A stretch of DNA of 64,000 nucleotides from Pseudomonadota bacterium (GCA_029779845.1 JAKOZT010000132.1:1-64000); one strand, 5' to 3'; counted from the first letter of the stretch, positions 26,850 through 37,261 are shown. Notes: generated by a model not told the origin, from the sequence alone. Translations and numbers: made by a program.

Positions 26850-27941
26850 ATGACGGTCCGGGTCGCCCTTGTCTTTGGCGGACGGTCCTCGGAGCACGAG
26901 ATATCTTGCGCTACCGCCGCCGGCGTACTGGCCGCCCTCGACCGATCCAGCTTCGAGGTTGTCCCGATCGGGATCACGAAGGAGGGAGCGTTCACACTAC
27001 AGCCGGATGACCCTGAGTTCTTCCGGATGAATCCAGCGGCAATGCCGACCGTGCCAGACAACGGGACTCGCGTTCTCTGGCCCTCTTCGGCAGTGAGCCG
27101 TGAGGTTGTGGTCATCCATCCCGATAGTCGCTTCGAGTCGCTCGGCGACATCGACGTCGCATTCCCGTTGCTGCATGGACCCTTTGGCGAGGACGGCAGC
27201 ATCCAGGGAATGTGGGATCTGGTCGGTCTGCCGTATATCGGCTCCGGTGTGCTCGCCTCCGCCTCCGCGATGGACAAGCACGCGACGAAGACGCTGCTGA
27301 CTGCCGCTGGCATCGCGGTGGCGCCTTGGGTGACCTTCACCCGGGAGGAGTGGACCGCCGACCCGGCCCAAGGCATGGCCCGGACACGCGGGCTCGGCCT
27401 CCCGGTCTTCGTCAAACCGGCTCGCGCCGGCTCCAGTGTCGGGGTAACAAAGGTGAAGTCGTGGGACGCCCTTGAGGCGGCTCTCGGGATCGCGTGGGCT
27501 GAGAGTCGCGTTGCGCTGGTCGAGCGGGCGATGCTCGGCCGAGAGATTGAGTGCGGGGTACTCTCGTCGCGGACGCCTGGGGCGCCGCCGCGAGTCTCGC
27601 TGCCGGGCGAGATCGTCATACACGGTCGCGAGTTCTACGACTACGAGGCGAAGTATCTCGACGGTGGTGCCGCCGAACTGATCTGCCCGACGCACCTGCG
27701 CGATGACGAGTTGCGCGAGATGCAGCGCGTGGCCTCCCGCGTTTTCAAGACGATCGGCTGCGACGGCCTGGCCCGGGTTGACTTCTTCTACGACGGGGCG
27801 ACGTTCGTCGTGAACGAGCTCAACACGATGCCCGGCTTCACACCGATCTCGATGTTCCCCAAGTGCTGGGAAGCATCGGGACTCAGCTATCCGGCACTGA
27901 TCACCGAGCTGATCGACCTCGCATTCATTTCGCGTCGCTGA
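26850..27941 (+). CDS. ddl: D-alanine--D-alanine ligase of divergent origin
   Basis: A 363-residue ATP-grasp ligase that joins two D-Ala molecules for peptidoglycan. The N-terminal FGGRSSEHEIS, the LLHGPFGEDGSIQG motif, the ATP site KPARAGSSVGV and the C-terminal VNELNTMPGF are intact. The omega-loop DYEAKYLDGG keeps the Tyr typical of D-Ala-D-Ala ligases rather than the His of VanA-type D-Ala-D-Lac ligases. Overall wording looks closer to actinobacterial Ddl than to betaproteobacterial DdlB. It lies alone, away from mur/fts genes. ATG at 26850 is preferred to a GTG four codons upstream. Confidence 0.92.
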   Translation: MTVRVALVFGGRSSEHEISCATAAGVLAALDRSSFEVVPIGITKEGAFTLQPDDPEFFRMNPAAMPTVPDNGTRVLWPSSAVSREVVVIHPDSRFESLGDIDVAFPLLHGPFGEDGSIQGMWDLVGLPYIGSGVLASASAMDKHATKTLLTAAGIAVAPWVTFTREEWTADPAQGMARTRGLGLPVFVKPARAGSSVGVTKVKSWDALEAALGIAWAESRVALVERAMLGREIECGVLSSRTPGAPPRVSLPGEIVIHGREFYDYEAKYLDGGAAELICPTHLRDDELREMQRVASRVFKTIGCDGLARVDFFYDGATFVVNELNTMPGFTPISMFPKCWEASGLSYPALITELIDLAFISRR

Positions 27942-28024
27942 TCGCGAGGCAGCGGCCCATCTGCGGCAGCGCCACGACCTAACCCCGCAGACAAACCCTG
28001 CCCTTGCCTCCGCGTAAGGCTGTC

Positions 28025-28738
28025 TCAGACGCCGAGGTAGCCCGCCAACGCCTCACTCCCCGCCACCGCCTCACTCTCCCCCTCCATCACCACCACCCCC
28101 TTCTGCAACACGATCGCGCGGTCGCTGCGCGCCAGCACCTTGCGGTAGTCGCGGTCGACGATCAGCGTGGCGATGCCGCTGGCGCGGATCTCGCCGATCA
28201 CGCGCCAGATGTCGGCCACGATCAGCGGCGCCAGGCCTTCGGTGGCTTCGTCGAGGATGATCAGCTCGGGGTGCGTCATCAGCGCGCGGCCGATCGACAG
28301 CATCTGCTGCTCGCCGCCGGAGAGCTGCGCGCCAAGGTTGGTGAGGCGCTCCTTCAGGCGCGGGAAGGTGTCTAGCACGCGCTCGTAGCTCCAGTCGTTG
28401 CGCCCGTCGCGGCCGCTGCGCGCGGCCATCACCAGGTTCTCGCGCACCGTCAGGTTGCCGAACACGCCGCGCCCTTCGGGCACGTAGGCCACGCCCAGGC
28501 GCGCCACCTGGTGCGGCCGCGCCTTCGAGGCGTCCTGGCCGAAGAAGGCGATGCGCCCCTCGCGCTGCGCCACGTGGCCGAGCAGCGTGCGGATCAGCGT
28601 GCTCTTGCCCATGCCGTTGCGGCCCAGCAGGCCGAGCGTCTGGCCGCGCGCGATGGCGATGTCCACGCCGTGCAGCACGTGGCTGGAGCCGTACCAGGCG
28701 TGCAGGCCGCGTGCTTCGAGCAGGTAGTCGTGGTTCAT
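28025..28738 (-). CDS. livF: LIV-type ABC transporter ATP-binding protein (LivF-like)
   Basis: A 237-residue ABC ATPase of the LivF type. Walker A GRNGMGKST (39-47), signature LSGGEQQML and Walker B LIILDEATEGLAP are present. With LivG it drives the importer encoded upstream. The gene is the last of the benzoate/LIV operon and is separated from livG by a 192-bp gap that contains a repeat array, unlike the otherwise overlapping genes of this operon. Confidence 0.93.
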   Translation of the reverse strand: MNHDYLLEARGLHAWYGSSHVLHGVDIAIARGQTLGLLGRNGMGKSTLIRTLLGHVAQREGRIAFFGQDASKARPHQVARLGVAYVPEGRGVFGNLTVRENLVMAARSGRDGRNDWSYERVLDTFPRLKERLTNLGAQLSGGEQQMLSIGRALMTHPELIILDEATEGLAPLIVADIWRVIGEIRASGIATLIVDRDYRKVLARSDRAIVLQKGVVVMEGESEAVAGSEALAGYLGV

Positions 28739-28787
28739 CTCGATCCATTCGGCCCGTGTCGAAGGGGCAGCGAGGTTCGCGAGCGGG

Positions 28788-28914
28788 CTTCGACAAGCTC
28801 AGCCCGAACGGTGGTGGGTTCAGCCCGAGTAGTGGGCTCAGCCCGAGTGGTGAGTTCAGCCCGAGTGGTGCATTCAATCTGAGAGGTGGGGAGCTCAGCC
28901 CGAACGGCGGTGTC
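28788..28914. repeat. Tandem array of REP-like units between livG and livF
   Basis: Six units beginning CTCAGCCCGA or TTCAGCCCGA (one diverged to TTCAATCTGA) start at 28798, 28819, 28837, 28855, 28873 and 28894, giving a period of 18-21 bp. The first unit belongs to a CTTCGACAAGCTCAG element, the dispersed palindromic repeat seen in many beta- and gammaproteobacteria. The same element occurs at 33528-33553. Every reading frame through it gives repetitive peptides of the RAELVEA type that I do not accept as genes. Confidence 0.85.
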
Positions 28915-28930
28915 TCGGTGCGGCTTCACT

Positions 28931-29695
28931 TCAGTGCCCCAGGTAGGCGGACTGCACCTGCGGATTCGTGCGGATCGCCTCCGGCGCGTCCGAGGCGATC
29001 ACGCAGCCGTTGACCATCACCGTGATGCGGTCGGCGATGCGGAACACCGCGTCCATGTCGTGCTCGACCAGCAGGATCGCGTGGCCGGGGCGCAGCTGCT
29101 CCAGCAGCGCGAGCATGCGCTCGGTCTCCTCGGCGCCCATGCCGGCCAAGGGCTCGTCGAGCAGCAGCACCTCGGGCGCGGTGGCCAGGCACATCGCGAT
29201 CTCGAGCTGGCGCTTCTGGCCGTGGCTGAGCGCGCCGGCGGGGCGGTCGAGAAACGTCTCCAGCCCAGCCTTCGCGGCGGCTTCGCGCGCGGCGCCGGTG
29301 CTGGCTTCGCAGCGCTGCGCGTCCTGCCACCAGGCCCAGGGCCTGGGGCTGCGCGCCTGCGCGGCGAGGCGGCAGTTCTCGAACACCGTGAACGTCGGGT
29401 AGATCGTGTTGCGCTGGTAGCTGCGGCCCAGGCCGGCGCGGGCGCGCCTGGGCTGCGTCCAGCGCGTCACGTCCTGGCCGAGCAGCTCGACACTGCCGCC
29501 CGAGGGCGGGATCTCGCCGGAGAGGATGTTGATCAGCGTGCTCTTGCCCGCGCCGTTGGTGCCGATCACCGCGTGCACGCTGCCGCGCTCCAGCTCGATC
29601 GAGACGCGGTCCACCGCCACCAGCCCGCCCCAGCGGCGCGTGATGTCGCGGCCGCGCAGCAGCACGGCATCGTTGCCGTTCGCTTCAGGCTTCAT
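28931..29695 (-). CDS. livG: LIV-type ABC transporter ATP-binding protein (LivG-like)
   Basis: A 254-residue ABC ATPase of the LivG type, with Walker A GTNGAGKST (45-53), signature LSHGQKRQLE, Walker B LLLDEPLAGM and H-loop LVEHDMD. Its start overlaps the end of livM by 11 bp, so it is translationally coupled to the permease. In the benzoate operon context, the importer probably takes up benzoate or a related aromatic acid instead of branched-chain amino acids. Confidence 0.94.
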   Translation of the reverse strand: MKPEANGNDAVLLRGRDITRRWGGLVAVDRVSIELERGSVHAVIGTNGAGKSTLINILSGEIPPSGGSVELLGQDVTRWTQPRRARAGLGRSYQRNTIYPTFTVFENCRLAAQARSPRPWAWWQDAQRCEASTGAAREAAAKAGLETFLDRPAGALSHGQKRQLEIAMCLATAPEVLLLDEPLAGMGAEETERMLALLEQLRPGHAILLVEHDMDAVFRIADRITVMVNGCVIASDAPEAIRTNPQVQSAYLGH

Positions 29696-30686
29696 TCAGC
29701 GCCTCCTGCGGTGCGGCCGAGCGGCTGCGCCCCACCAGCCGCTCGCGCCATTGCGCGGGCAGCCCCACCAGCCCGCGCGGCAGCAGCGCCACGCAGGCGA
29801 TGATCGCCAGGCCCAGGCCGAGGTGCCAGTGCTTCGCGAAGGCGCCGAAGATCGCCTCGCTCTTGAAGAACTCCTGCAACAAGGCGAAGGCGAAGGCGCC
29901 GATCAGCGCGCCGCGCAGATGGCCGATGCCGCCGAGGATGATCATGATCAGCACCGCGCCGCTGAGGTGCCAGCTCATCAGCTCGGGGTTGACGAAGCCG
30001 TCCTTCAGCGCGAACAGGAAACCCGCCAGCCCCGCGATGCCGCCCGAGAGCGTGAAGGCCGCCAGCTTGTACGGATAGGTGGAGAAGCCGGTGGCGCGCA
30101 TGCGCTGCTCGTTGACGCGGATGCCGGCCAGCGCGCGGCCGAAGCGCGAGCGCAGCAGCACGGCGAGGAAGACGAAGGTGGCGGCCAGGCTCGCGAGCGT
30201 GAAGAAGTAGAGCGTCAGCGCGCCGTCGAGGTCGATCAGCGAGCCCAGCGCCGGCTTCACGTACAGGTAGATGCCGTCGGTGCCGCCGCCCAGCGGCGTG
30301 TCGTGCACCACGTAGTAGGCCATCTGCGCGAAGGCGAGCGTGACCATGATGAAGTACACGCCCTTGGTGCGCAGGCTCAAGGCACCGACCGCCAGCGCGT
30401 ACAGCGCCGCCGCAACGATGCTCACCGGCAGCAGCCACCACAGCCCCGCCGCTTCGCTGGCCGGCGAGAGCAGCACCGCCGCGTAGGCGCCGATGCCGAA
30501 GAACGCGGCCTGGCCGAAACACACCAGCCCGGCGGCGCCGACCAGCAATTCCAGGCTCAGCGCGAAGATCGCGTAGACCATGATCTTGGTGACGAGGTCG
30601 ACGCCGTAGCTGCCCGTCAGCAGCGGCAGCGCAGCGAGCGCGCCGAAGCAGGCGAGCACGAACACGAGGGGAGCACGCATCGTCAT
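29685..30686 (-). CDS. livM: LIV-type ABC transporter permease (LivM-like)
   Basis: A 333-residue inner-membrane permease with eight or more hydrophobic segments and the LivM motif GLVCFGQAAFFGIGAYAA. Translation starts at MTMRAPLVF, where the ATG shares one base with the livH stop (TGATG). It ends within the livG start region. Partner of LivH in the membrane channel of the importer. Confidence 0.94.
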   Translation of the reverse strand: MTMRAPLVFVLACFGALAALPLLTGSYGVDLVTKIMVYAIFALSLELLVGAAGLVCFGQAAFFGIGAYAAVLLSPASEAAGLWWLLPVSIVAAALYALAVGALSLRTKGVYFIMVTLAFAQMAYYVVHDTPLGGGTDGIYLYVKPALGSLIDLDGALTLYFFTLASLAATFVFLAVLLRSRFGRALAGIRVNEQRMRATGFSTYPYKLAAFTLSGGIAGLAGFLFALKDGFVNPELMSWHLSGAVLIMIILGGIGHLRGALIGAFAFALLQEFFKSEAIFGAFAKHWHLGLGLAIIACVALLPRGLVGLPAQWRERLVGRSRSAAPQEALNEA

Positions 30687-31567
30687 CAGGCCGCCTTGAA
30701 CAAGCCGTCCGGCTTCCAGAGAAGAATCAGCGCCATCAGCACGTACACCAGCACGCCGGCCGCCTGCGGCACGAACACCTTGCCGAAGGTGTCGACCACG
30801 CCGATCAAGAGCGCCGCGAGCAGCGCGCCGCGGATCGAGCCGATGCCGCCGATCACCACCACCACGAAGCAGATGATCAGCACGGTGTTGCCCATGCCCG
30901 GGTACACGCTGGACACCGGCGCAGCCACCATGCCGGCCAGCACCGCGATCGCGACGCCGGCGGCGAACACCACGCGGTAGAGGAACTTGATGTCGATGCC
31001 CAGGCTCTGCACCATCTCGCGGTTGGTGCTGCCGGCGCGGATCATCATGCCCAGCCGCGTGCGCGTGAACACGAACCACATGCCCAGCGCGAGCAGCAGG
31101 CACACGCCGCTGACGAACAGGCGATAGACCGGGTAGGTCATCACGTCGCCCAGCGGCAGCGTGCCGGCCAGGATGTCGGGCGGCTGCACGCCGTGCACGT
31201 CGTCGCCGACGGCCAGGCTGCGCAGCTCCTCGAACACCAGGATCAGCCCGTAGGTCATCAGCACCTGCTGGAGGTGCTCACGCTCGTAGAGGAAGCTGAA
31301 GAAGGCCCACTCCAGCAGGTAGCCGAGCAGCACGGCCAGCACCGTGCCGACGACCAGCACGGCGAAGAAGCCGCCGCCGAAGGTGGCCGCCACCGCCGGC
31401 GCCAGCGCGAAGGCCATGTAGGCGCCGATCATGTAGAAGCTGCCGTGGGCGAGGTTGATCACGCCCATGATCCCGAAGATCAGCGTCAGCCCGCTCGCCA
31501 CCAGGAACAGCAGCAGCCCGTATTGCAGCGAGTTCAGGCACTGGATCAGAAAGGTGGCGAGGTCCAT
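30686..31567 (-). CDS. livH: LIV-type ABC transporter permease (LivH-like)
   Basis: A 293-residue inner-membrane permease with the LivH hallmark INLAHGSFYMIGAYMAF and a C-terminal VVIGGIGSIRGALLAALLIG motif. Begins 19 bp after the binding-protein gene. Forms the translocation pore with LivM. Liv-type importers are standard companions of box benzoate clusters in betaproteobacteria. Confidence 0.94.
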   Translation of the reverse strand: MDLATFLIQCLNSLQYGLLLFLVASGLTLIFGIMGVINLAHGSFYMIGAYMAFALAPAVAATFGGGFFAVLVVGTVLAVLLGYLLEWAFFSFLYEREHLQQVLMTYGLILVFEELRSLAVGDDVHGVQPPDILAGTLPLGDVMTYPVYRLFVSGVCLLLALGMWFVFTRTRLGMMIRAGSTNREMVQSLGIDIKFLYRVVFAAGVAIAVLAGMVAAPVSSVYPGMGNTVLIICFVVVVIGGIGSIRGALLAALLIGVVDTFGKVFVPQAAGVLVYVLMALILLWKPDGLFKAA

Positions 31568-31586
31568 TCGGCGGCACCCGTCGGCG

Positions 31587-32744
31587 TCAGAGCTTGCAGC
31601 CGCGGCCGGGGTCGGCGAGCGCCTTCGAGGCCACGTTCACCAGCTTGTTCTCCTTGCCGCTGACCTGGCGCAGGTAGATGTCCTGCACCGGGTTGTGCGA
31701 CTTCGAGACGCTGAACGCGCCGCGCGGGCTGTCGATCTTCGCCTTCTCGATCGCCGCGGCGAGTTCGGCCTTCTTGCTCACGTCGCCCTTCACCGCCGCG
31801 AGGCCGATGCCCAGCATCTGCGCCGCGTCGTAGCCCTGCACCGCATACACGTCGGGCTGCAGCTTGAAGGCCTTGGCGTAGGCGAGGCGGAAGGCGTTGT
31901 CCTTCGGATTGCCCAGGGCGTCGGCATAGTGCAGCGTGGTCAGCAGGCCGTCGGCATCGGCACCCTGCGCTTCGAGCGTGCCGTCGGTCAGGAAGCCGGC
32001 GCCGTAGAGCGGAATGGATTTCTTGAGGCCCGCCGCCGCGTAGTCCTTGACGAACTTCACCGCGCCGCCGCCGGCGAAGAAGGTGTAGACCGCATCGGGC
32101 TTGCTCGCCGCGATCTCGGTCAGCAGCGCCTGGAACTCGACGTTGGGGAAGGGCAGCGACAGCTCCTTGACCACCTTGCCGCCAGCCTTCTCGAAGGCCT
32201 CCTTGAAGCCGCGCACCGATTCATCGCCGGCCGCGTACTTCCAGGTGATCGTGACGACGTTCTTGTGGCCCTTCTTGGCCATCACCTCGCCCATCGCGTA
32301 GCCCGGCTGCCAGTTGCTGAAGCTGGAGCGGAAGATGTTCTGCGCGCACATCGGCCCGGTCACCGCGTCGGCGCCGGCGTTGGGCACCAGCAGCAGCGTG
32401 CCGGTGTCCTTGGCGACCTTGGCCATCGCCATCGCGACGCCGCTGTGCACCGTGCCGACCAGCACGTCGACGTTGTCGCGCTTGATCAGCTTGTTGACGT
32501 TGTCGGTGGCCTTGGCCGGATCGCTCTCGTCGTCGACCTTGACGAACTCGATCTCGCGCCCGCCGAGCTTGCCGCCCTGCTCGTTGACGTAGAGGCGGAA
32601 GCCGTTCTCGATCGCGGTGCCCAGCGCGGCGTAGGTGCCGGTGGCCGGCAGCATCAGGCCGACCTTGAGCTTGGGCAGCCCCTGCGCGTGGGCGGTGGAC
32701 GCGGCCACGAGGGCGGCAGCAAGGGCGAGGGTCTTGAGCTTCAT
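31587..32744 (-). CDS. livK: Periplasmic substrate-binding protein of LIV-type importer
   Basis: A 385-residue type I periplasmic binding protein. A signal peptide (MKLKTLALAAALVAASTAHA) is followed by the mature start QGLPKLKVGLMLPATGTYAA. Its place directly after the alpha/beta hydrolase (4-bp overlap) and before livH makes it the receptor of this importer. In benzoate gene clusters such proteins are thought to bind aromatic acids; benzoate is therefore the leading candidate ligand, by context only. Confidence 0.92.
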   Translation of the reverse strand: MKLKTLALAAALVAASTAHAQGLPKLKVGLMLPATGTYAALGTAIENGFRLYVNEQGGKLGGREIEFVKVDDESDPAKATDNVNKLIKRDNVDVLVGTVHSGVAMAMAKVAKDTGTLLLVPNAGADAVTGPMCAQNIFRSSFSNWQPGYAMGEVMAKKGHKNVVTITWKYAAGDESVRGFKEAFEKAGGKVVKELSLPFPNVEFQALLTEIAASKPDAVYTFFAGGGAVKFVKDYAAAGLKKSIPLYGAGFLTDGTLEAQGADADGLLTTLHYADALGNPKDNAFRLAYAKAFKLQPDVYAVQGYDAAQMLGIGLAAVKGDVSKKAELAAAIEKAKIDSPRGAFSVSKSHNPVQDIYLRQVSGKENKLVNVASKALADPGRGCKL

Positions 32745-33621
32745 CGATCGTCTCCTGTCGTGTTGGAATGAAGGAAGCGGGCGGCACGCGCGATCAGCGC
32801 GCCGGGTTGATCCTTGTGCGGCGAGTGGCCGCAGTCGGGCAGTTCGAGCAGCTCGGTCTGCGGCACGCGCCGCGCGATGCCGCGGATCTGCTCCAGCGTG
32901 CCGTACTGGTCGTCCAGGCCTTGCACCGCGAGCAGCGGGCAGGCGATGCTGCGGATCTCTTCTTCGATAGTCCACTGCCTGAAGGGCGGGTGCAGCCAGA
33001 TGCGGTTCCAGCCCCAGAAGGCGGAGTCCGGGTCGTCGTGGTACCTGGCGAGGCGCTGCTTCAGGTCGGTGGTCTCGTAGGCGATCTTCGCTTCGGCGAT
33101 GCTCGCCACCGACAGGTCTTCGACCAGGATGTGCGGCGCCAGCACGATCGCGCCGGCGATCGCGTCGGGGAACTTCGCGGCATACAGCAGCGCGATCGAG
33201 CCGCCGTCGCTGTGGCCGAGCAGCCAGGGCTTGTCTTTTTTTGCGTCGATGCCGAGTGCGGTCAGCAGCGCCGGCAGCACCTCGTGCGCCTGGCGGTGCA
33301 TGAAGTCCAGGTCCCACGCTTCCTCGGGCGCACGCGGCGTCGAGCGGCCGTAGCCGGGGCGCGAGTAGACCAGGCCGCGCACGCCGGCGGAATCGCACAG
33401 CGCCTGCGGGAAGTCGCGCCACATCGAGAGCGAGCCCAGGCCTTCGTGCAGGAACACGACCAGCGGCGCTGCGCCCCCCCGTTCATCCTGAGTCGCCGCT
33501 CCCCGCTCACCCTGAGCCGCCGCTCCCCGTTCACCCTGAGCTTGTCGAAGGGTCGGCGCAATGAAGGCGTGCTCGATGCGGACCTTGCGGCCGCGCCAGT
33601 CGATCTCGACGAACGACGAAC

Positions 33622-33625
<4 letters not shown>
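32741..33625 (-). CDS. Alpha/beta hydrolase of the benzoate cluster
   Basis: A 294-residue alpha/beta hydrolase. The oxyanion segment VVFLHEGLGS, nucleophile elbow GHSDGGS and C-terminal CGHSPHKDQP with the catalytic His are clear. It overlaps benzoate-CoA ligase and the binding-protein gene by 4 bp each, so it belongs to the operon. Possible roles are hydrolysis of a lactone or thioester side product; this is inference. Residues about 24-53 are odd: they are a translated tandem repeat (see 33480-33553) inserted in frame between the first strands, and probably form a disordered loop. Confidence 0.9.
33480..33553. repeat. REP-like tandem repeat inside hydrolase coding sequence
   Basis: Three head-to-tail units of 24 bp start at 33480, 33504 and 33528 (CGTTCATCCTGAG, CGCTCACCCTGAG, CGTTCACCCTGAG). 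The last continues into CTTGTCGAAGGG, the same dispersed element as in the livG-livF gap. It lies within the hydrolase reading frame and keeps it open, encoding the repeated peptide QGERGAA. Confidence 0.88.
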
Positions 33626-35214
<1,589 letters not shown>

Positions 35215-35231
35215 GGTTGTCTCCTCCGGCC

Positions 35232-36788
35232 TCAGGCCAGATGGTCCAGCGCGGCGGTGCTCGCCTGGATGGCGGCGCGGCGGTGGTAGAAGTTCAGCGC
35301 ACGCAGGCCGCCGAGTTCCTCGCCGCCGCCGGCGCGGCCCGGGCCGCCGTGCAGCGACTGCGGCATCACGTTGCCGTGGCCGGTGTGCAGCGCGGCGACG
35401 TCGGGGCTGATCACGTGCACGCGGCCGTGCAGCGGCGCGAGTTCGATGGCCGCGTCGGCCAATGCTTTCGCATCGCTGCCGTACAGCGAGGCCACCAGCG
35501 AGCCCTGGCCGCGTGCGATCAGCTGCTGAGCGTGGGCGGCATCGCGGTAGGGGATCAGCGTGGCCACCGGACCGAACACCTCGGTGTCGTGCAGCCGGTC
35601 GCCTGCGTCGCTGCCGGCGGCGTTGCGCGCGCCCAGCAGCGTCGGGCCGACGATGCAGGCCACGGCCGCATCCGCATCCACCAGCGGATGTCTGGCACCG
35701 TCGTGCAGCGTCTCGGCCTGGGCTTGCAGATGCGCGAGGCCTTCGCGCACCGCATTGAGCTGCGCGCGGCTGACCAGCGCGCCCATGCGAACGCCCTCGT
35801 TGCGCGGGTTGCCGATGGTGGTCTTGGCCAGCCGTGCCGAGATCGCCTCGGCCGCCGCGCCGTACAGCGCCTCGGGCACGAAGATGCGGCGGATCGCGGT
35901 GCACTTCTGGCCCGACTTCTGCGTCATCTCGCGCGCCGCTTCCTTGGCGAGCAGATCGAAGGCTTCGCTGCCGGGCGCATTGCCTTCGAGCAGCAGCGCG
36001 CTGTTGACGCTGTCGGCCTCGATGTTGACGCGCACCGAACGCTGCGTGACGGCCGGATGCGAGCGGATCACGGCGGCGGTGTCGGCCGAGCCGGTGAAGG
36101 AGACCACGTCGAAGGGCTCCAGCGCATCCATCAGCCCGGCCGAGCTGCCGCACACCACCGACAAGGCGCCCGCCGGCAGCACGCCGGCCTCGACCACGTC
36201 GCGCACCATGCGCTGCGTCAGCCAGGCGGTGGCGGTGGCGGGCTTCACGACCACCGGCACGCCCGACAGCAGCGCCGGCGCGGCCTTCTCCCACAGCCCC
36301 CAGCTCGGGAAGTTGAAGGCGTTGATGAAGAGCGCCAGGCCGCGCGTGGGCACGAGCACGTGGCGGCTCTGGAAGAGCGGCTCCTTGGCGAGGCGCGTGG
36401 GCTCGCCGTCGAGCAGGAAGTGCCGGTCGCCGAGGCTCTCGCCCAGCTTCGCATAGGTGGACAGCGTGTAGATGCCGCCGTCGATGTCCACCGCCGAATC
36501 GTTCTTCACCGTGCCGCTGTTGGCGGTGGCGATGGCGTAGTAGTCGTCGCGCTTGCCTTGCAGCACTTTCACGGCTGCGGCCAGCATCGCGGCGCGCTCG
36601 CGGTACGTCATCGCACGCAGCGCGGCGCCGCCGGTCTCGCGCGCGAAGGCGAAGCCGGCGCGCAGGTCCAGCCCGGTCGCATCGACGCGGGCGATCTCGT
36701 CGCCCAGCACCGGATCGAACAGCGCCGTGCCGGCGCCCGTGCCGGCGATCCACTTTCCGCCCAGGTAGTTCTTCAGCAGTTCGCTCAT
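35232..36788 (-). CDS. boxD: 3,4-dehydroadipyl-CoA semialdehyde dehydrogenase BoxD
   Basis: A 518-residue aldehyde dehydrogenase of the BoxD/PaaZ-N type. The substrate-channel motif [18 protein letters not shown], Glu in [11 protein letters not shown] and catalytic Cys in [12 protein letters not shown] are visible. In the box pathway it oxidises the semialdehyde formed by BoxC to 3,4-dehydroadipyl-CoA, using NADP+. Its place between DUF4863 and benzoate-CoA ligase supports this role. There is no fused hydratase domain as in full PaaZ. Confidence 0.94.
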   Translation of the reverse strand: MSELLKNYLGGKWIAGTGAGTALFDPVLGDEIARVDATGLDLRAGFAFARETGGAALRAMTYRERAAMLAAAVKVLQGKRDDYYAIATANSGTVKNDSAVDIDGGIYTLSTYAKLGESLGDRHFLLDGEPTRLAKEPLFQSRHVLVPTRGLALFINAFNFPSWGLWEKAAPALLSGVPVVVKPATATAWLTQRMVRDVVEAGVLPAGALSVVCGSSAGLMDALEPFDVVSFTGSADTAAVIRSHPAVTQRSVRVNIEADSVNSALLLEGNAPGSEAFDLLAKEAAREMTQKSGQKCTAIRRIFVPEALYGAAAEAISARLAKTTIGNPRNEGVRMGALVSRAQLNAVREGLAHLQAQAETLHDGARHPLVDADAAVACIVGPTLLGARNAAGSDAGDRLHDTEVFGPVATLIPYRDAAHAQQLIARGQGSLVASLYGSDAKALADAAIELAPLHGRVHVISPDVAALHTGHGNVMPQSLHGGPGRAGGGEELGGLRALNFYHRRAAIQASTAALDHLA

Positions 36789-36796
36789 GGCGGCCT

Positions 36797-37261
36797 CTAT
36801 TTGGTGAATTCGATCGCGCCTTGCGGCAGCAGGTAGAGCACCAGGGCGCGGCCCTGGCGCACGGTGGGGCGGTGCGCGCTGCCGGGCGGCATCACCGCCC
36901 AGCCGGCGGGGCGGCCGTCGAAGGTGGCCTCGCCTTCGATCGGCATCACCAGGTCGATCTCGCCGTTCGGGTGCAGGTGGTGCGGCCCGGCGATGTCTGT
37001 CATGTCGACCACGTCGACCGAGAATCCGAACAGGTCATCGGCCGGCTTGAAGATGCGGCCGTACTTGATCCCGCCGCCTTCGCGGTTGCACAGCCAGCCT
37101 TCGGCGACGCCGGCTTCGCAGCTCGCCTTCAGCTCGCGGTAGGTGGCGCTGCCGGCGCCGTGCTCGCGGTTCAGCCAGGCGTCGAGATCGGCGTCGATGG
37201 CACGGCCGGCGATCTGCGCGGCGAGGCCGGCGATCTGGGCGCGGAACTTGTCGGGAGTCAT
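36797..37261 (-). CDS. DUF4863 family cupin-like protein of the box operon
   Basis: A 154-residue protein: a helical N-terminal part (TPDKFRAQIAGLAAQIAGR) and a C-terminal cupin-like part with HLHPNGEIDLVMP and PPGSAHRPTV, whose histidines and glutamate could bind a metal. It resembles DUF4863 proteins; one related group is annotated as hydroxylaminobenzoate lyase, but that activity is not expected in the plain box route. First gene of the minus-strand benzoate operon, 8 bp before boxD and divergent from boxR. Start at MTPDKFRAQ. Confidence 0.82.
   Translation of the reverse strand: MTPDKFRAQIAGLAAQIAGRAIDADLDAWLNREHGAGSATYRELKASCEAGVAEGWLCNREGGGIKYGRIFKPADDLFGFSVDVVDMTDIAGPHHLHPNGEIDLVMPIEGEATFDGRPAGWAVMPPGSAHRPTVRQGRALVLYLLPQGAIEFTK

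Noticed and set aside
26850..27941. Vancomycin-type D-Ala-D-Lac ligase
   Set aside because: The omega loop retains Tyr (EAKY), which marks D-Ala-D-Ala ligases, and no vanH/vanX genes are present.
23353..28024. Prophage, transposon or integrase gene in the low-GC island
   Set aside because: No integrase, transposase or phage structural genes were found; attC sites explain the mobility.
28735..28929. Short frame between livG and livF with RAELVEA-type repeats
   Set aside because: It is the translation of a palindromic repeat array, with no start signal or domain.
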